Source: Dryocosmus kuriphilus (lineage: Eukaryota; Arthropoda; Insecta; Hymenoptera; Cynipidae). From it: DNA of 64,000 nucleotides. The position numbers and the translations under genes are program-made. The notes under the pieces are model-generated. The model saw only the letters and a list, made by a program, of their open reading frames with translations. It was not told the origin of the DNA and did not search any database. The stretch covers positions 87,249,583 through 87,313,582 of the forward strand of contig CM076193.1 of assembly GCA_038277395.1 (NCBI GenBank). The letters run 5' to 3'. Positions 24,090 through 36,235 of the stretch are shown piece by piece (positions within the stretch are counted from its first letter, which is position 1; every line of letters begins with the position of its first letter).

Positions 24090-24409
24090 ATACTGGTTTA
24101 TTAGTTTATAGTCCCTCCCTTTCACGGGTTTTGAGAGTCTTACAGAACAACTCCAAACAAATTTTACAACTTCCTTAGTCTCTCAAAATAGCCCAGTGAC
24201 CCCTAAGCACTATGCCCCTCGACATGAAGCATCTTCCCCGAAAGATCATTGGCCTCATTATGAGGGGATCTACTGTTTAACGTGGGTTCCGAACCACGAG
24301 AGCCTCGGTAGAAGTACATAGAAAATTCCATTGGTACTCGGCTCAGGAATAGAACCCCGGACCTCTTGCCTAGAAGGCCGACGCGCTACCACCTGAGCCA
24401 CTGAGATTA
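24090..24409 (-). mobile_element. tRNA-derived SINE with LINE-B-type 3' tail
   Basis: On the minus strand a tRNA-like head starts near 24409: A box TGGCTCAGGTGG, B box GGGGTTCTATTCC. A unique body of about 200 nt follows. The 3' end repeats the LINE-B tail: ACTCTCAAAACCC, a GTGAAA loop, GGGAG, then TATAAA and TAATAAAC, with only a few differences from 8420-8456. Many SINEs borrow the 3' end of a partner LINE to use its reverse transcriptase; this structure fits that model. Exact ends and a duplication were not resolved. Confidence 0.75.
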
Positions 24410-24639
24410 TTTTCAGCTTATAGTCCTCATTTTTACGCGAGGCGGCAGCAGCGTACACGTATGCGAAATTACCAGCAGCATTTTGGCAGAAGCGGTTCGC
24501 GCGATGAGCGCGTTCGACTTTCAAATTCTGTCATAACCCCACATGTTGCATACAATTATTTTTGTACTTTTAATGTTTTTCACATAGAATACCGTTGCTC
24601 TGTGCAAAATGGAAAATGCCCTGAGAAAAAAGTGCTTCC

Positions 24640-25743
24640 TTGCAGCTAGGTGTAACCATGGGTCAAATATTGCGATCCTGGTTCAGTGATGAGTACGGTA
24701 TGTTCTTCTGTGATAACTTTTCGACAAGATCTAACTGAATCTGTGTCATACATCAAAGGCTTGCCTTTCCTTCCATCAAAGAAAACAGCTACTATTTTGT
24801 TGACAGCGGCGCCTGAAGTTTACTACAGGTAAGTTCTAGTTTTAGCCATCTCTCTTCTTAGTTTACTCCTGTCAGTAACGTGCGATGAATTAGCTTGAAG
24901 AACTATCCCAAGATCCTCTAGAACAGCTGTGGCGACTGCACTTGCATCTCTGTCACTAAGCGAGTACCTATCGCAAATTTCTGCAGTTTTGTGTAGGGAT
25001 CGCCTCATTTGCATCATGTTTGAAACTTTTCCAGATTCTGAGGAAGCAGGTTTTCATTCGTCGCTGTCTTGAACTTCTTCTTGAGTATTTTAATTAGGAA
25101 ACAGAGAAAATAAGGTTGAGGGTAACTGAAACTCCACTTCCTTGACTTCTCGATCCATCTCTTTTTTTGTGCGTGCCTCTCCCTTTGCTAGCCTTTCTTC
25201 CTTCCTCCACAAATACTTTGTTGCTGATGTATCCGCATGTCTAGTAACCATTTTCCTCTCTGTCCACTGGTCAATCAAAAAGTCTTGTTCAGCTTTTGGC
25301 ACCCTCTTGATTTTATCGCAACAGCACAAGCTGAAGTCATTGCACTTGCAGCATGCGAAAAATTCTCTATTTTTCTTTGGTATATTGGCTTGCGTCTCCT
25401 TCCTTTGTATTGTTTCCAAACATTTCTTACTTTTCATGCCAACTTTTAACGATTTGTACTATACGAAATCTTGAAACTGCAGGAAAGGATGCCAAAGCCT
25501 ATATTTTCTCCAATTGAGCAGCGGCAACTAGGGCAATCTGTTGCAGCTTTGGCTCTTGTCCGGAAACAGTGCATTATTTCTGGTCAGGTTGTAACATCGA
25601 ATAACATCGGCAACTGTCGGTAGCTGATTTTCTTTTAGGTTCTCAGGAACTTCATAAACAGGCCTCCACTTATCATTTTCTGTAGTGTAATGCTGGAGCA
25701 TTTTGACACACGTAAATAAGCAGATAAATACCTGAAGTAACAA
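24640..25743 (-). pseudogene. Broken gene of a repetitive, uncharacterised arthropod protein family
   Basis: Minus-strand pieces at 25743-25528, 25437-25090, 25017-24823 and 24820-24640 read in one direction with frameshifts and stops between them. Landmarks in order: IRCYNLTRNN; a Cys cluster CCKCNDFSLCCCDKIK; EQDFLIDQWTERKM; an acidic/basic linker; and SLSDRDASAVATA, then EEHTVLITEPGSQY. From memory these match a multi-copy protein family of unknown function common in arthropod genomes, probably transposon-associated. I assign no activity. The R1-like element lies just upstream in the same orientation. Confidence 0.5.
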
Positions 25744-26159
25744 CCTAGGCTGGTATTGTAGGTAGATGAAAGAAACAACAGCTCAACAAAAAGCTATGTT
25801 ATAAGCGAATTCACATCTGAGCATTTTTCTGGCAAGTTCCAACAAGCGAGATGAGCGTGAGTATTCCCTGAGAGTTTTTCTTTTTTTTATTATAGAGGAA
25901 GTGAGAATCCTGTTTACGGCCTGAGTGTGGGACTCGACTTAAAACAGTAATATTCACCAAACTATCTCCTCTCGCTCGTCTACTTACAACCCCGGATCCG
26001 CTTTCACATTACTTCAGCGTTCCAAGTCACTAGTGCTCTGAGCCATTTCCGGCCTTCGACCACTGACAAGGAGTCAGGCTCTATCCCTTTTCCCTACACA
26101 CTAGGGTTAATCATGCTTCGCTTCCTTCTCAGGAGCCGCACGCATCGCCCTCAGTATTG

Positions 26160-28753
26160 AGACAGTAGCATATTTCACTTCGGGCTCGTCTGCCTTTGGC
26201 AGCTTTTGACGAGCTGCCGGTTGAGCTTGGTCTATCGAGTCCATTCTTAGGCTCTCTTTCTGTCTTTCGTAACAAGGTCAATCGGTATCACCACCGCTAT
26301 GACAAGCATCCCCGCTTCTGAGACAGTGCGATATGCACTGTCAATACGTAGAGTGTCTCAACGTTGTACTAATGTTATCATTTTCCTGTACTTCTTAATG
26401 TTTAGCGCGCCTGCTCAAAACTCTGCTCCACAGAGCAAGATTTAATGGATCACAGACGTCAAGATCCGCCCGTCTATATTTTGCATGAACGTAGAGAGCG
26501 TCGCGCATGTCCTTGCCGCTTTGTCAACAGAGTCTCTGATGTGTGGCCAGTGCGTCAGTTTCCCATCCACTTTCTCGCCAACGTATTTAACTGCTTCCTT
26601 GGCCTCAACAGTTTCTTGGATAATTTCCACTCGGAGATTTTCAGAGAGCCTCCTTTGCCTAGTGAGCACCACCAGTTCCGTCTTTATGACCGTCAGCTGT
26701 AGGCCATGCTCGTCCAGCCATTCTCTAGCCAAGCTGGTCGCCCAATCAAACCTGCGTGTCGTCTGCACCTGGTCTCTAGCACGCATGCCCATTGCGATGT
26801 CATCCGACAACCCTATGAGCTTCGCCCATTCAGGAAGTTGGATGCGCAGAATCCCGTCTTACATGATGTTCCAGAAATCCGGACAAAGCATTGACACCTG
26901 TGCCACACCAGCAGTGACTACCTTTCTTCGTTGCCCTTCCGTGGTTTCATACCGGAGCTCCCTGACATATAGGTAATCATCAAGGACTCCTCGCAGTTAC
27001 ATCGGTACCCGAAATGGTGCTTCATTGCGTCAAGGATGTCCACCCACCTGGCTGAATTAAAGGCATTTCTAACGTCAAGTGTAACTAGGACGCAGAAATC
27101 CCTTGACCTGTAATTAACTTGCCAAGCCCTGTGCACTTCCTCCACAGCCTCTCTTATGTCATCGACCGTTGAGCATTTTGTGCGAAAACCATACTGGTTA
27201 TTCGCTAGGCCCCCTGCTTCTTAAACTGATATACGCAGTCTCGCTCGGATCATTTTCTCGTAAATCTTCCCAACGCTAGCAAGCATGCAGAGGGGTATGA
27301 AGGTGGATGGGGTTATAGGAGGACCCTTGCCCTTATCCAGCAGAACAAACCCTTGTTTTTTCCACCTTTGCGAGAAGACTCCCGCTAAAAGGCATGTGTT
27401 ATACATATTGAATAGCAGGTGTGTCATACATCATAATTACCTTGACAACCTCTGAAGTATTCCGTCAGGACCAGGTGCCTTGCGGTTGCCAAGAGAGATG
27501 ACCGCCTGGCGCAGCTCTTTTACAGTGAAGACTTGTATCTCCTTCTGTAGTATGTGGAAGAATTGAGGTATTCTCTCGTCTTGATGTGGAAAGAAGACTC
27601 CCATGATTTCTTCCATCACTTCAGGTTCGCGGGGTGGCTCCGGTGCACGGATACCTAAGGGTCGGATCACATTGCTGTAGCCGAGTATCCATATATCGTT
27701 CTCAACCTCACTGCAGAGCGCTCTCTACCTATGACTCTTGCGAATATTGACAGCAAGCCTCAATCATTTTTAAGCTACTATATATTGCTCTTGGAAGACA
27801 GCAGACTGACTACGACCTCTGTTGCGCTGAGAGTTTATCTTAAGGGATAGATTTTCCCTACGCAGTTCGGAAATCTCCTCTGTTCACCAGTAGATTGGCT
27901 TCCTTTGTCCCTTGCGTACCATCCGGGGCATGGATGCATTGCATGCCTCGGCGATCACAAGCATTGTATGCTCTATGAAGCTTTCTGCTTCATTAACCGT
28001 CGGTCCTGCATCTGCCGTCGCATCAGAGTCTGGTAAGTCTGCGCTGGACAGGCAGTTTAGTAAGGCCTCCTGATTGAGTTTCGCTGCGTTTTAGCCACGT
28101 GAATTTACTCTGTTAAGGATGGCAACCCCTCCTTTTTTGGGCACATCGATCCTGTACCTAATATACTGATGATCGCTTCCGGTGAAATCTTCCATGACCT
28201 CCCAGTCTTGAATCTCGGACGCTAGAACCGATGTAGCAAGGGTGATGTCAATAATGCTCTCACGTTGTCCGCTCGTGTTTACGCCGCCCGTGTTATGAAT
28301 GGTAAGGTCCGTTCTTGCCACCGTATCTGCTACCGTAAGTCCTCTGGTGCAGTTCCGCGTGATGCCCCATTCTAGAGCTTTTGCGTTAAAATCACCAGCG
28401 GTGAGAATGTGACCATCACCCTCGCAAATATTATCCTCCAATTCCTCTAGTTTCCTCTGGAATACGGTAATTCCCTTATTGGGATAGAGATAAACGCTCA
28501 CGTACGTGGTGTCTCTGGACCTCACCCACACGTGAACACCGCCCTTACCAGTATCACTGACGGGAAACCTTTCTGGATTCCTCACCCAGATTTCAGCTGT
28601 CCCCGAATCATCCGCATACCAATTTCGTGCAGATGATCCTTGGTATTGCTCAGAGATCATCAGGAGATCTGCTTCTTTTTCTGAATATATCTGGATCGAC
28701 AAATAACGGGCGAGTCTGCTTCTTCTGAGGTTTCCCTGAAGAATTACCGCCAT
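26160..28753 (-). pseudogene. R1-like LINE ORF2 (endonuclease-reverse transcriptase)
   Basis: ORF2 begins at ATG 28753 with MAVILQGNLRRSRLA, the typical R1-clade endonuclease start, followed by ADLLMISEQY, TAGDFNAKALEWG and GSDHQYI (open to 28091). RT fragments lie at 27670-27437, 27427-27221, 27145-26918 and 26810-26442: VISLGNRKAPGPDG, VLVTLDVRNAFNSARW, and the active-site block as GLSDDIAMG (YADD-type, altered to LSDD). C-terminal R1-like sequence (AYRTVSEA, VIPIDL) reaches about 26230. Stops and frameshifts separate the fragments, so it is dead. R1 elements often target rDNA, but no rRNA sequence is seen here. Confidence 0.85.
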
Positions 28754-29541
28754 CTCGACACCTTGTCTCCGCTTTTTGTTGCCGCAAGGTATGCCGCAAG
28801 CTTTGACGAATCCGGGACATAGTTTAAGTTCTCCCCATCCTTCTTTTCTGCGCAGGGGTAGCATCTAGGTACCTCCGTATAGATCGCCGCTTTGTGGCTT
28901 CTTTGATCACAACGCCAACATAGGTTTCTGGGGTCGTCACCTTTGCAGCCAGCTGCAATGTGTCCGCAACCATGGCAGAGGTAGCATTTGATAGCCCGAC
29001 CACTGCATCTTATGCAGCAGTTCACTTTACCTATTCGGACGCGTTCCTTGTTTATCAGCGCTATTGTCGCCGCCTCTTTTAGCTCAATGAAGGTAAACAC
29101 GTTGCCCCGAAAGCTGCTTTCCGTCAGATTGACCTTGATGTCACCCGCCGCTTCTCTGGATAAACGGGCCTCTATTCCTTCTCTGAATTCGCATGGACAA
29201 GGACGTCGCCCTCTGATGGCCCTAATTTCGATCTTCTATTCATCAGGGCGCACTTTTCCCTTGACATTGCGTAGGATCTCATTATATTTCTTCCCTGAGA
29301 GTGGTGGGGGTCGGTGTTGTAGCAGCAGCACGCAGTGCTTGGCTGGCTCGTGGCGGCCGAATGCGCATCGTCTCTGCGCTTCTCCCTCGCGGCCTCTCAA
29401 CCCGCCTGCCCATAGCAGGCAGAACGAGGAGAATGCTGTACGGCCCTTGTTGTAGAAAATGGTTAATATGATGTACATGTGGAATCGGCTAAATAGCTGC
29501 TCGCACATGACCGTTATAGGCAGCTGGAACATCTCCTTCAC
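28744..29541 (-). pseudogene. R1-like LINE ORF1 with CCHC knuckles
   Basis: The C-terminal part (29100-28744) is open and has zinc knuckles CYLCHGCGHIAAGC and CWRCDQRSHKAAIY, the second with Tyr for the last Cys, plus a CCIRC segment. Upstream, an ORF1-type region (LREEI-like, NVKGKVRPDE, then IEIRAIRGRR) is split by a TAG at about 29237 and shifts frame. ORF1 would be the RNA-binding partner of ORF2. Its TAA (28744-28746) lies just inside the ORF2 start, giving a short overlap. Confidence 0.75.
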
Positions 29542-29643
29542 TGTGCATGTAAATTTGGTTATTTTAAAGCAAATTTTAAAGGGACGAAGAAACTTTCATG
29601 AATGCTTAGAATGCAGGGAAGGTGATAACTGCTAATTTACTTA

Positions 29644-31000
29644 TGTAACGTGGTGGTTTGCACCCCGTCCCAGATCCTCTTCCCAGATCGATTGGGTTTA
29701 TCGAGATTAGAAGAAAAGGCGGCCAGCAGGAACTCAAATTAGTATAAGTGCATGAGAGAGCGTGTGCAAGCGTGAGAGGTGTGAGATTAATGTTACTTTA
29801 CTTAGGTTTAAGCACTTTTATGTTTTAGATGTAGGCACTTTTATGTTTCGACAGCCTATCTGAACATCCAAAAACCAAGATTCGATCCTATTATCATATT
29901 GCTGCATTAATATCTGTCTGGCAGTTCTCGGTCGATCATGAAAATGTATTTGTTTATTTCATGCTGACACACTGCATCTATGTGCAGTATTTTATATGCC
30001 TAGCTGGCATCATATTACATTCGCTCGAGACTACTATGCGAACTGTCAAAACAGATGGGCGCAACCATTTTGTCAGTAGTGGTTACAAAATCCACCACTA
30101 GAGAGCAGCAGTTCATGGACTAGCAGTTACGTGAATGGACGACGACGCGCCCAGACGAGAAGCAGAATGAAGGCTCAGTTCTGTGCTGGCCTCCCGTTCG
30201 TAAATACGTTTGTGTATTGTAATTTAGTGTAGTGGAATTCTGGAAATTGTTGCCGACCAGAAAACACTTACATATTGGATCATATTCGTTTGGCCAACGC
30301 CGATGTCATGGCATGCAGCCATTTTGCGCGTTTCGTTCGCCGGACGCCTAACTGAGTCTGAGTAATTTTCGGATGTCCTTCAGACGGGATATCGAGACTT
30401 TAGAGTATTGAGACTTTGAGCAAATATCCAGATGAGTAAAATTAAATTTAGAGCTTCGATAATACAGATTCTAGACATTAGATTTATTCGTGAAAATTTG
30501 TACATGCAAGAAAGTGAATACGACGTAGTGTAGCGACGGTAGACCGAAGGTCAAACACTCATGCTTTCGTGTTGTGAAGATAAAGTTTTTATACGTGACG
30601 TCAATCAGTTGTTCATATTAGTCGCAGTGTCATCGTAAATATTTAAGCTTTGGCCGAAGTTTTATATCATTTGCATGCTTTCACCTCATTCATTATATTT
30701 CAGACTGTATATAATTTCACCTCATCACTCTTTATAATGAACAGAATTTTATCTTTTTTTAATATTAATATTCGTTTCTAAGTCTCTAAGAAATCCCTCT
30801 TCAACTCAGCTAAATGGGGGCTTAATTAGCGATTTTACAGGAAGGTTGTGGAGTTAATTCAGCAGACAAAATTTTGAGTGGTATCTCATAATACCTGGCG
30901 CCTGACTAAATTAAGGTAAGAGATTAAGACCATGTTAGGTTCCAATGTTGGGTAACATTCAAAGCTTTATGTCTCTATAAAGCAGAGACGGTTATTACAA
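29644..31000 (+). repeat. Gypsy-2 5' LTR
   Basis: Starts TGTAACGTGGTGG and ends GGTTATTACA. It aligns along its length with 36915-38287, with scattered substitutions and an indel near 30270 (versus 37530-37630). It shares CTACTATGCGAACTGTCAAA with the 3' copy. Confidence 0.85.
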
Positions 31001-31004
31001 ATTT

Positions 31005-31015
31005 TGGCGCCCAAC
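31005..31015 (+). promoter_or_regulatory. Gypsy-2 primer-binding site
   Basis: TGGCGCCCAAC begins 4-5 nt after the 5' LTR and is identical to the Gypsy-1 site. Confidence 0.85.
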
Positions 31016-31279
31016 GTAGGTCGGAAACGAATCAAGCTAGGGACATTGTACTCTATCTTTCCTTTATGTTTTTAGCAATAATTCCAGACTTATAAATCTC
31101 ACTCCTTTCTGAAACTTAACGAACCCTAAGTGACCCTAAATTATTATATTATTTCCTGTGAACAGTGTTGTGTGAGTTCGACTAAACCATTTTCATACCA
31201 GTTTTATCGTTCATTGTTATGCTTTTTATTTATTTATTTGGTTATTTATTGGTGTTTACGAAATAGTTTACCGCTCGAA

Positions 31280-33180
31280 ATGGAGGGTTCAACGATAAAG
31301 GTGGAGAGGTTATGGGCCGAGACCACCGATACAGTTGTAGATTGAGCTAGTTCCCTGAATGCAGACGAATTACGCGACCTTTTGATGTACTACGAATTGA
31401 GGGTTACTGGTAATGATTCTGCGATGCGATGGCGCCTGTTGCGATTCCACCAGCATTACCGACATATGCGCGAGAATTTTGTAGACGAAGAGGACGAGGA
31501 AACTCCTAATGGAATTTCTCCTCCCCAAAATACATAGTCCATTACGTCGTCTGAAAGTACCGAAATGCCTGTCCCTACTGTGCCTAATGACACTTTCATG
31601 ATAGGTAGGAATGCGGCGGGAGGCACTTTTGCCCAACCTATCGCAAGTCATATCACGTTTCCGGTTGAATTCCATTCTATACAATCAAGTGTACCGGTTA
31701 GTCCCTTTACGATGATTTCATCACCATTTCAAGGGGTTGCCCATTCTAGAAATAAACGAATGGCGTCGAGGCAGGGTTTTGGGAATAATTCGGGCTTTAG
31801 CCGAGACATAAGGTCTGAGCCCAATGATTTTAATTGCGATTCGCCATTGGATAGGCATGCGGATTAAAATGCTAGGCATGCCACTGCGAGGTCATTAAAT
31901 ACAAACCCGTTTCTGGAACCTTATGTCCAAAATTATAACCTCTTTTCGGTTAGCCAAGGGTTTTTCGATAATTCGAGGAATCGAGAGAATTTGCATACGT
32001 CTTCCCTATACATAGAAATCGCGATGCCCAGACAACCCAGTCCGATTTCAAAAAATAACATCCACAATATCGTAACCAAATGGAGTATTAGCTATAGCGA
32101 GAGGCGGATAGCAGCGCGGAAGAGATCCTTACGGGAGTTGAGGAATGCCGTAGAGGCAGTTCCTTGAGAGACGTGGATCCTTTCAGGGCTATGCCGTTTT
32201 TGGCAGCCGGTTTGAAACGTCGTTACGGAGGAATCACTTTTCAGACGCGAGTTAGGAATTACGTTCGCCGTAGGACACAGGGTTCCGATGAGCCCAGTGC
32301 AGACTATCTGCTTAATAGTCGGCTGATCTTGCAGCATTACGATCCACCAAATTCCGAATATGAGCACTTACAGCTTACTGTTAATAATCTGCATCCTACT
32401 TATTTCGAAGCCCTTCCGAAACTAGACTATAAGTCTTTTAATCAGTGGGAGGAAGCTGGAGAGAGATATGAAGCTTCTCGAGAAGTAGAAAAGTCCTATC
32501 AATCCCCTCGATCAGTTAAAGAGAGCGTCTTACCGGAATTTTTCTACCGTTCTGACAAAAATAAAGCGGAGCGAGTTGCGGCTATGGAATTTAATTCGGA
32601 TAACACCAATGATACCAAGAGCGTAACCAACGACAATTCGAAGGGCAACAAAAGGAAACCCAGAAAACGTGAGAGTAAGGATGACAATAAGCCCCGCGAC
32701 AACAAGCAGAATCGAACAACGAACGCTTCCACCTATACAAATATTTGAACCAATCAGTGTGCAGGATTAGATCCTCCTACCGGTTCACAACCCAATATTA
32801 TGTCTAACCCCTTTAATGGACTTGCTCCTTATTGGACACACTTTAATTTTTGTCCCGGTTTTCCTCCACCACCTACGATACCAGCTAACTTCAGTTACCC
32901 ACCGGCTGGTACCCAGGCCGCCTATGCATCGAATCTCCCGAATACAACGGTCGAACCAGAACCGAAGACAAGTCCAATAACGCGAACTCTCCCCGTGTCC
33001 ACTTCCACTAGTGCCACTATTTCTAGAGGGGCGATTGTAACGAAAAGCATCATAATTGGAGAAACTGTTCGCAACCTAAAAAAGTTTTCTGTCACGCTTG
33101 TCGCAAACTCGTTCAGTATTCAAAGAGCTGTAGCGGTTACTTTGGATCCCTACCAGCAAACGCATAAGGGCGAGTGACCA
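31280..33180 (+). pseudogene. Gypsy-2 gag
   Basis: Probable start ATG at 31280 (MEGSTIKVERLW). An N-terminal SAP-like stretch (LNADELRDLLMYYEL) follows, then in-frame stops near 31344 and 31540. A gag capsid segment is at 32164-32748 (VRNYVRRRTQGSDEPSADYL). A proline-rich segment comes next, then two degraded zinc knuckles in a third frame near 33030-33130 (HNWRNCSQPKK and FCHACRKLVQYSKSC, His to Gln). Frames and zinc ligands are broken. Confidence 0.7.
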
Positions 33181-33204
33181 TAGGGTCAGGGTTTCTCCCC
33201 CTTG

Positions 33205-33670
33205 CGCTATTACGGCCCCTCAAGTTCATAAAAATCAAGTCAATGCCATACTCGATGAGAGGCGGTTATTTATTACTGTTTTAGTGGACGGCCAGCCACT
33301 TAGAGGACTTTTCAATCCAGGTTCTTGCTGTACTTATTTAAGTAAAGCAGCCTTTAGAAAATTTAGCGATTTGCTCAAGAAGTTAGATACTCAGGTACGT
33401 CCAGGAATAATGTATCCAAATCGAGTTATTGAGGTAACCGCCAGATAATCGATTTTACCTTTAGAATTTTTAGGAATTAGTAAATGTTTAGAAGTTCGCT
33501 TTACTCCGAACTTTAATTGCGAAGTTTTCTTCGGTCAGGACTTCGCGGAGCTGTTTCATTTTGATAATAGGTTTAAGCACCGAATATGGAGAGTAGGAGA
33601 AGGAGCGTGGCGTTCGTACGACGGTCAAGAAATTGGCCCAGAACCATTGCAAACTGGAGCCATTTGATCT
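33205..33670 (+). pseudogene. Gypsy-2 protease region
   Basis: One frame reads FITVLVDGQPLRGLFNPGSC around 33265-33325. The retropepsin D-x-G-S position is NPGS, so the catalytic Asp appears to be Asn. A stop interrupts the frame near 33447 and another at about 33665, before RT. Confidence 0.55.
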
Positions 33671-33839
33671 TTAAGTGACCTCGTCAGCAACGTGAAGCCT
33701 ACGGGTAAAATTCCAAATCTCCAAACTTGCGCAGGATTGAGGGAGTTAGAGGGGAGGGAGATCCAACAACTTGACGAGTTTCTTACTCGCAAAGATCCTG
33801 CAATGCCTTTCCAACTTCCCTCAACGAATTTGAAGAAAC

Positions 33840-34800
33840 AACACATCGATATTCACGGCCATGCGCCTATCAGAAGATCAGGGAATAATAAGTGCAAGTA
33901 ACCCCGAATGGTGTAATCCTGTCGTCAGGGCTAAAAGGTCAGACGGAGGCTATCGACTTCGTATCGACTCCCGTAAGTTAAATAAAGTAGCCAAAAAGTA
34001 TGTATACCCTACGAGAAATATTAGCCAAATATTGGAGGGAGTCGCATCAGCTCTTTATATTTCTAAAATGGACTTGAGTCAGGAATTTCCCCAAATACCG
34101 TTGACAGAAGAAAGTAAAGAGCTCATAGCATTTCCAGTACCTGGAAAAGAATTATATCATCAAAGTCTAATGCCCTTCGGTTTATCTGGATCATCGGCTA
34201 CTTTTCAGAGGTTTTTAGATTAGATGATCACTCCAGAATTTGAACCTCACACCCTCGCCTATATAGATAATATAATTATAGTGAGCAAAACTTTCAAAGA
34301 GCACATGTTTTGATTGGAAAAGGCTTTGCATACCATTGTTCGTGCAGGACTTACCGTCAGTCGCGAAAAGAGCGAATTCGGATATAGCAAGGTACCATAT
34401 CTCGGCTACCTGGTCAATAGATCTGAAATGCATCCGGATCCGGAAATGGTCAAGCCAGTATCTCACTATCCTGCTCCTAATACAATACGGAAACTTAGAC
34501 GATTTTTGGGTATGGTGTCTTGGTATAGGCGTTTTATGATGAGGCCAGATTTCAATCTACCGTTCGTATTACAGACGAATGCAAGCAGTGCAGGCTTGGG
34601 TGCTGTTTTGACACAAGGCCAGGATGGTGAAGAACATTTCATTGCTTTCTCCAGACGTGCATTACAGGGTGCCGCGAAAAACTACAACGTAACAGAACAA
34701 GAAGGCTTAGTCGTAGTTTTGGCTGTGAAGAAGTGCGGGCCTTATCTCGAAGGTTGCCACAGTAAGATTTCGAGATTACACATAAAAAAGGTGTACTTCA
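33840..34800 (+). pseudogene. Gypsy-2 reverse transcriptase and RNase H
   Basis: RT blocks: ISASNPEWCNPVVRAKR, LRIDSRKLNKVAKKYVYP, ISKMDLSQEFPQIPL, LMPFGLSGSSATFQRF, then a stop. The active site is YIDN (34260-34271) instead of YIDD. The thumb region (LRRFLGMVSWYRRFM) joins directly to RNase H (LQTNASSAGLGAVL, Asp to Asn at the first acidic residue), so intervening sequence is deleted. Confidence 0.85.
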
Positions 34801-34825
34801 TCACATACCAGATGCCGTCTCCAGA

Positions 34826-36235
34826 ATGTATCAGCCAGATCTGGAAATGGTCAATTCCATAGAGAAAACAGAAGATCTTTGGTACATCAGAAGGTCTAGA
34901 CTACTTCAGGAAATGCCATATCAGTTTCCAGATTGGAAAATGGTGGGCGGAAGACTATACTGTCACCAAAGAGACCGCCTTACAGAACCCTTGCTGCCAG
35001 ACTTAGAGGCGTGGAAATTAATATTGCCACTTGAGTTCCGGAAAAAAGTTATGCTCGATGCACACGACACTATGACTTCAGGTCATCTCGGAGTAGATAA
35101 GATCTTCCAGCGTCTGTCATTGCTTTACTATTAGCCCGGAATGTTCAAAGATAAAGCAGATTATGTCCGTTCATGCAAGCTATATCAAAAGATGAAGGTC
35201 GATCAAGCAGGTCCAGTCGGGCTGATGGGAAAACGAGTGATAGAGCAATCTTGGTCGGTGGTCGCTGCTGATATCACCACTATATTTCGGTTTTCCAGGT
35301 TATGTATACTAAATGGATCGAAGTTCTTTCTTTCTGAAAAGCAAATGCTACTAGCGTTTAAAAGCCTTGCGAGGGTATGGTTATATTTAGATGGGGTACT
35401 GCAGAAGTATTGTTTACGGATAATGGTACGGAATTTGTCAATAAGTTCATTTCTGGGGCAGCGTCGGAATTAGGGATTCGACATTCGACTACTCCACCAT
35501 ATCATGCTCAAGCAAATCTGGTCGAAAGAGTGAATCCGAGTGTTAAAGACCATGATATCATCCTTCGTAGAGGGTGATTATTGTAACTGGGATAAACATC
35601 TCCCTGATTTCCGCTTCGCATATAATTCCGCTGTCCATAGTTCTACTCGTGTGTCGCTTGCGCTCTTAAACTTCGGTAGGGTGCCTAGACCAGCAAAAAC
35701 ACTACGAAAACAGGAGGAAGGAATTCGCGAAATAGTACCTTCGGCTGTCGAGGAATGGGAGGAACAAATTAAAAGGTTGCCTGTCCTCAGGGATTTGGTA
35801 GCGCATCATCTTGATTCAACGTCGGACAGGTAGGCGAAATATTTTAATCGCCATGGATTCAATATTCGTTATAGAGTAGGTGATATTGTTTGACGACGCA
35901 CTCACACTCTATCTTCAGCAATCGACTACGTTGCAAGGAAGTTGTCTCCTAAGTATGCGGGGCCATTTAAGGTAATGAAAGTGATTTCACCGGTCGCATA
36001 CAAGATCCATGATGAGTTTGGAATGGTGGAGAAGGCTCACGTAAAGGATCTTAAACAGTACTGGTCAGTGGATCCCGAGCTTACTAACAAGGAATTCTCC
36101 TTTCAGCCCGATCATGGAGAAGCGCATTTCCCGATATCGTCCGACCGCAATACCATCTGCATCGGTAAAGAGAGGACAAGGAGAAGGCCGCGTAAGGAAG
36201 CTCCAAGCGTCCCAATTACCTGCCTCACCAGGTGA
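34826..36235 (+). pseudogene. Gypsy-2 integrase
   Basis: The zinc-domain region (HDTMTSGHLGVDKIFQRL, a stop, PGMF, SCKLYQKMK) is at 35050-35190. Core motifs are FTDNGTEFVNKF, TTPPYHAQANLVERVN, and LPDFRFAYNSAVHSS (35415-35640). The C-terminal segment (SPKYAGPFKVMKV) runs to 36235, ending Arg/Pro-rich. Stops and frameshifts break it at least four times. Confidence 0.8.

Noticed and set aside
26160..29541. R1-like element as a sign of rDNA in the window.
   Set aside because: No rRNA sequence flanks it on either side; it is a dispersed degenerate copy.
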